A stretch of DNA of 64,000 bases, from the NCBI GenBank assembly GCA_039028975.1, contig JBCCHB010000088.1:1-64000 (forward strand). The letters are read 5' to 3'. Every line of letters begins with the position of its first letter. The stretch's first letter is position 1. Shown here piece after piece: positions 63,301-64,000 of the stretch. The position numbers and the translations under genes are program-made. The stretch is from JAHBNG01 sp039028975 (GTDB lineage: Bacteria; Chloroflexota; Anaerolineae; Caldilineales; Caldilineaceae). The notes beneath the pieces were generated by a model. It saw only the letters and a program-made list of their open reading frames with translations. It was not told the DNA's origin and ran no database searches.

Positions 63301-64000
63301 CTACTGCTGAATAAAAGGAAGATAAACTTCTAGACCAAATGTCGGCTCTTCAGGTGACATGTCCGCCGCATCCCCTGAGTCTGCCTCCGCCAAGTTGCGA
63401 TTTGAGCGGTCCCCCCGTTGATAAAGTGAACGGACATTGTCAGCACTTAAGGCTTGGCAGTAGATACCCAACGTATGGTAGGTACCCAACCACGGTCGAT
63501 CGCCAGTGGTTTCGTTGGCAAGCAGTAGATAGAATGAATTTTGCCAGTTACTGAATTGCCCGCTAGTGGTCCCTGCCGCCACCTCTTGTCCATTCACATA
63601 GAGCCGGGTAGCACCTTGGGCATTCCGACTGTAGGCGACATGCGTCCTTTGCGTTTTGACCACACCTCTTGATGAGACAAGGGCTGGCTCACCATTATCA
63701 TCCGTCCGATTCGTGCGTAGTCGCATATTGAAAACATCAGATGGTTTGTTCCCCCAAAGGCCCTGACCTAAAGTAAAGTTTCGGTTCTTGGCATCCCCAG
63801 AGAATGAAACAATGCGAGCGGGACCATCCTGGCTTGTGTTGGCTGGCGTAAGCCACACGTCCAGCGATAAGGCATTGGTAGAGCGACAGGTGTTGAATAA
63901 TCGGTTCGCACCACCCTCTGTACGGATTGTTACTGGCTTTGTGATGGTTAGTCCATCATTTGACCAACGAACGTTATTGGGCTTATCAATGGTGAGGTCA
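63301..64000 (-). CDS. LamG/ConA-like secreted protein with C-terminal tail, 5' truncated by window end
   Basis: The frame is open through the window end; 232 codons are visible. The visible part is one jelly-roll (LamG_3/ConA-like) domain: GGANRLFNTCRSTNALSLDV, WLTPANTSQDGPARIVSFSG, THVAYSRNAQGATRLYVNGQ and LGIYCQALSADNVRSLYQRG are the usual strand motifs. An Asp/Glu/Ala-rich linker then leads to GLEVYLPFIQQ, the shared tail. An internal GTG at 63858 falls inside the domain and is not a start. Likely an exported glycan-binding or enzyme-associated module. Confidence 0.82.
   Translation of the reverse strand, partial: DLTIDKPNNVRWSNDGLTITKPVTIRTEGGANRLFNTCRSTNALSLDVWLTPANTSQDGPARIVSFSGDAKNRNFTLGQGLWGNKPSDVFNMRLRTNRTDDNGEPALVSSRGVVKTQRTHVAYSRNAQGATRLYVNGQEVAAGTTSGQFSNWQNSFYLLLANETTGDRPWLGTYHTLGIYCQALSADNVRSLYQRGDRSNRNLAEADSGDAADMSPEEPTFGLEVYLPFIQQ

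Overview
This window is a 64 kb chromosomal piece of a bacterium that is most likely a member of Chloroflexota (Anaerolineae/Caldilineae/Ardenticatenia-like). The phylum call is an inference. It rests on a transmembrane baseplate-J/gp47-like protein next to alaS, a DUF6391 protein, a short FtsK-like ATPase, a DUF4129 membrane protein, very large secreted Pro/Thr-linked and InlB-repeat proteins, and a recurrent C-terminal tail of the type [YF]-[LI]-P-[FL]. No rRNA, tRNA, CRISPR array, prophage or transposase gene was seen.

Layout. 1-8.9 kb: the end of one peptide/nickel-type ABC importer (permease at 274), then a complete one (lipoprotein binding protein, two permeases, two ATPases) whose last four genes touch or overlap. 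9-14.5 kb: a two-TM small protein, a protein with tandem Lrp-like ligand-binding domains, and a two-gene module made of an NTPase-TM-WD40 protein plus an exported ANF/Leu-type binding protein. 14.5-30.5 kb: housekeeping genes (rnz, a GT-C type glycosyltransferase, a recF-holA-DUF6391-tkt run, a membrane metallophosphoesterase, an orphan receiver protein, ruvX, baseplate-J-like, alaS). 30.5-38 kb: a repeat-rich gap, a triple LysM protein, a cysteine desulfurase, DUF4129 and FtsK-like proteins. 38-64 kb: an almost entirely minus-strand block of surface proteins (subtilase, glucose/sorbosone-dehydrogenase-like propeller with cadherin-like repeats, ConA/InlB-repeat protein, ~1,490-residue TPR protein, nested-domain InlB-repeat protein, dimethylformamidase-like protein, LamG protein) interleaved with a glycosyltransferase and two SDR epimerases.

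Unexplained structure. (1) About a dozen copies of an ~85 bp palindromic element (TATACTCAGCTCCGTTTGAA...TTCAAAACGACNGCAGTATA) sit between genes, and one copy is translated as the N-terminal tail of the ConA/InlB-repeat protein. (2) A second palindromic family has arms like CCAGAAAAGTCTTGTCC/GGACAAGNCTTTTCTGG. (3) A 20-21 bp tandem array with related single copies elsewhere. (4) Six secreted-type proteins end in the same short aromatic/aliphatic-Pro tail, a candidate sorting or anchoring signal. (5) The NTPase-TM-WD40 plus binding-protein pair is a candidate transmembrane sensing system.

Several starts were moved on the basis of Shine-Dalgarno sites or because the upstream extension is made of repeat DNA (4440, 13368, 31629, 36325, 39743, 54390).
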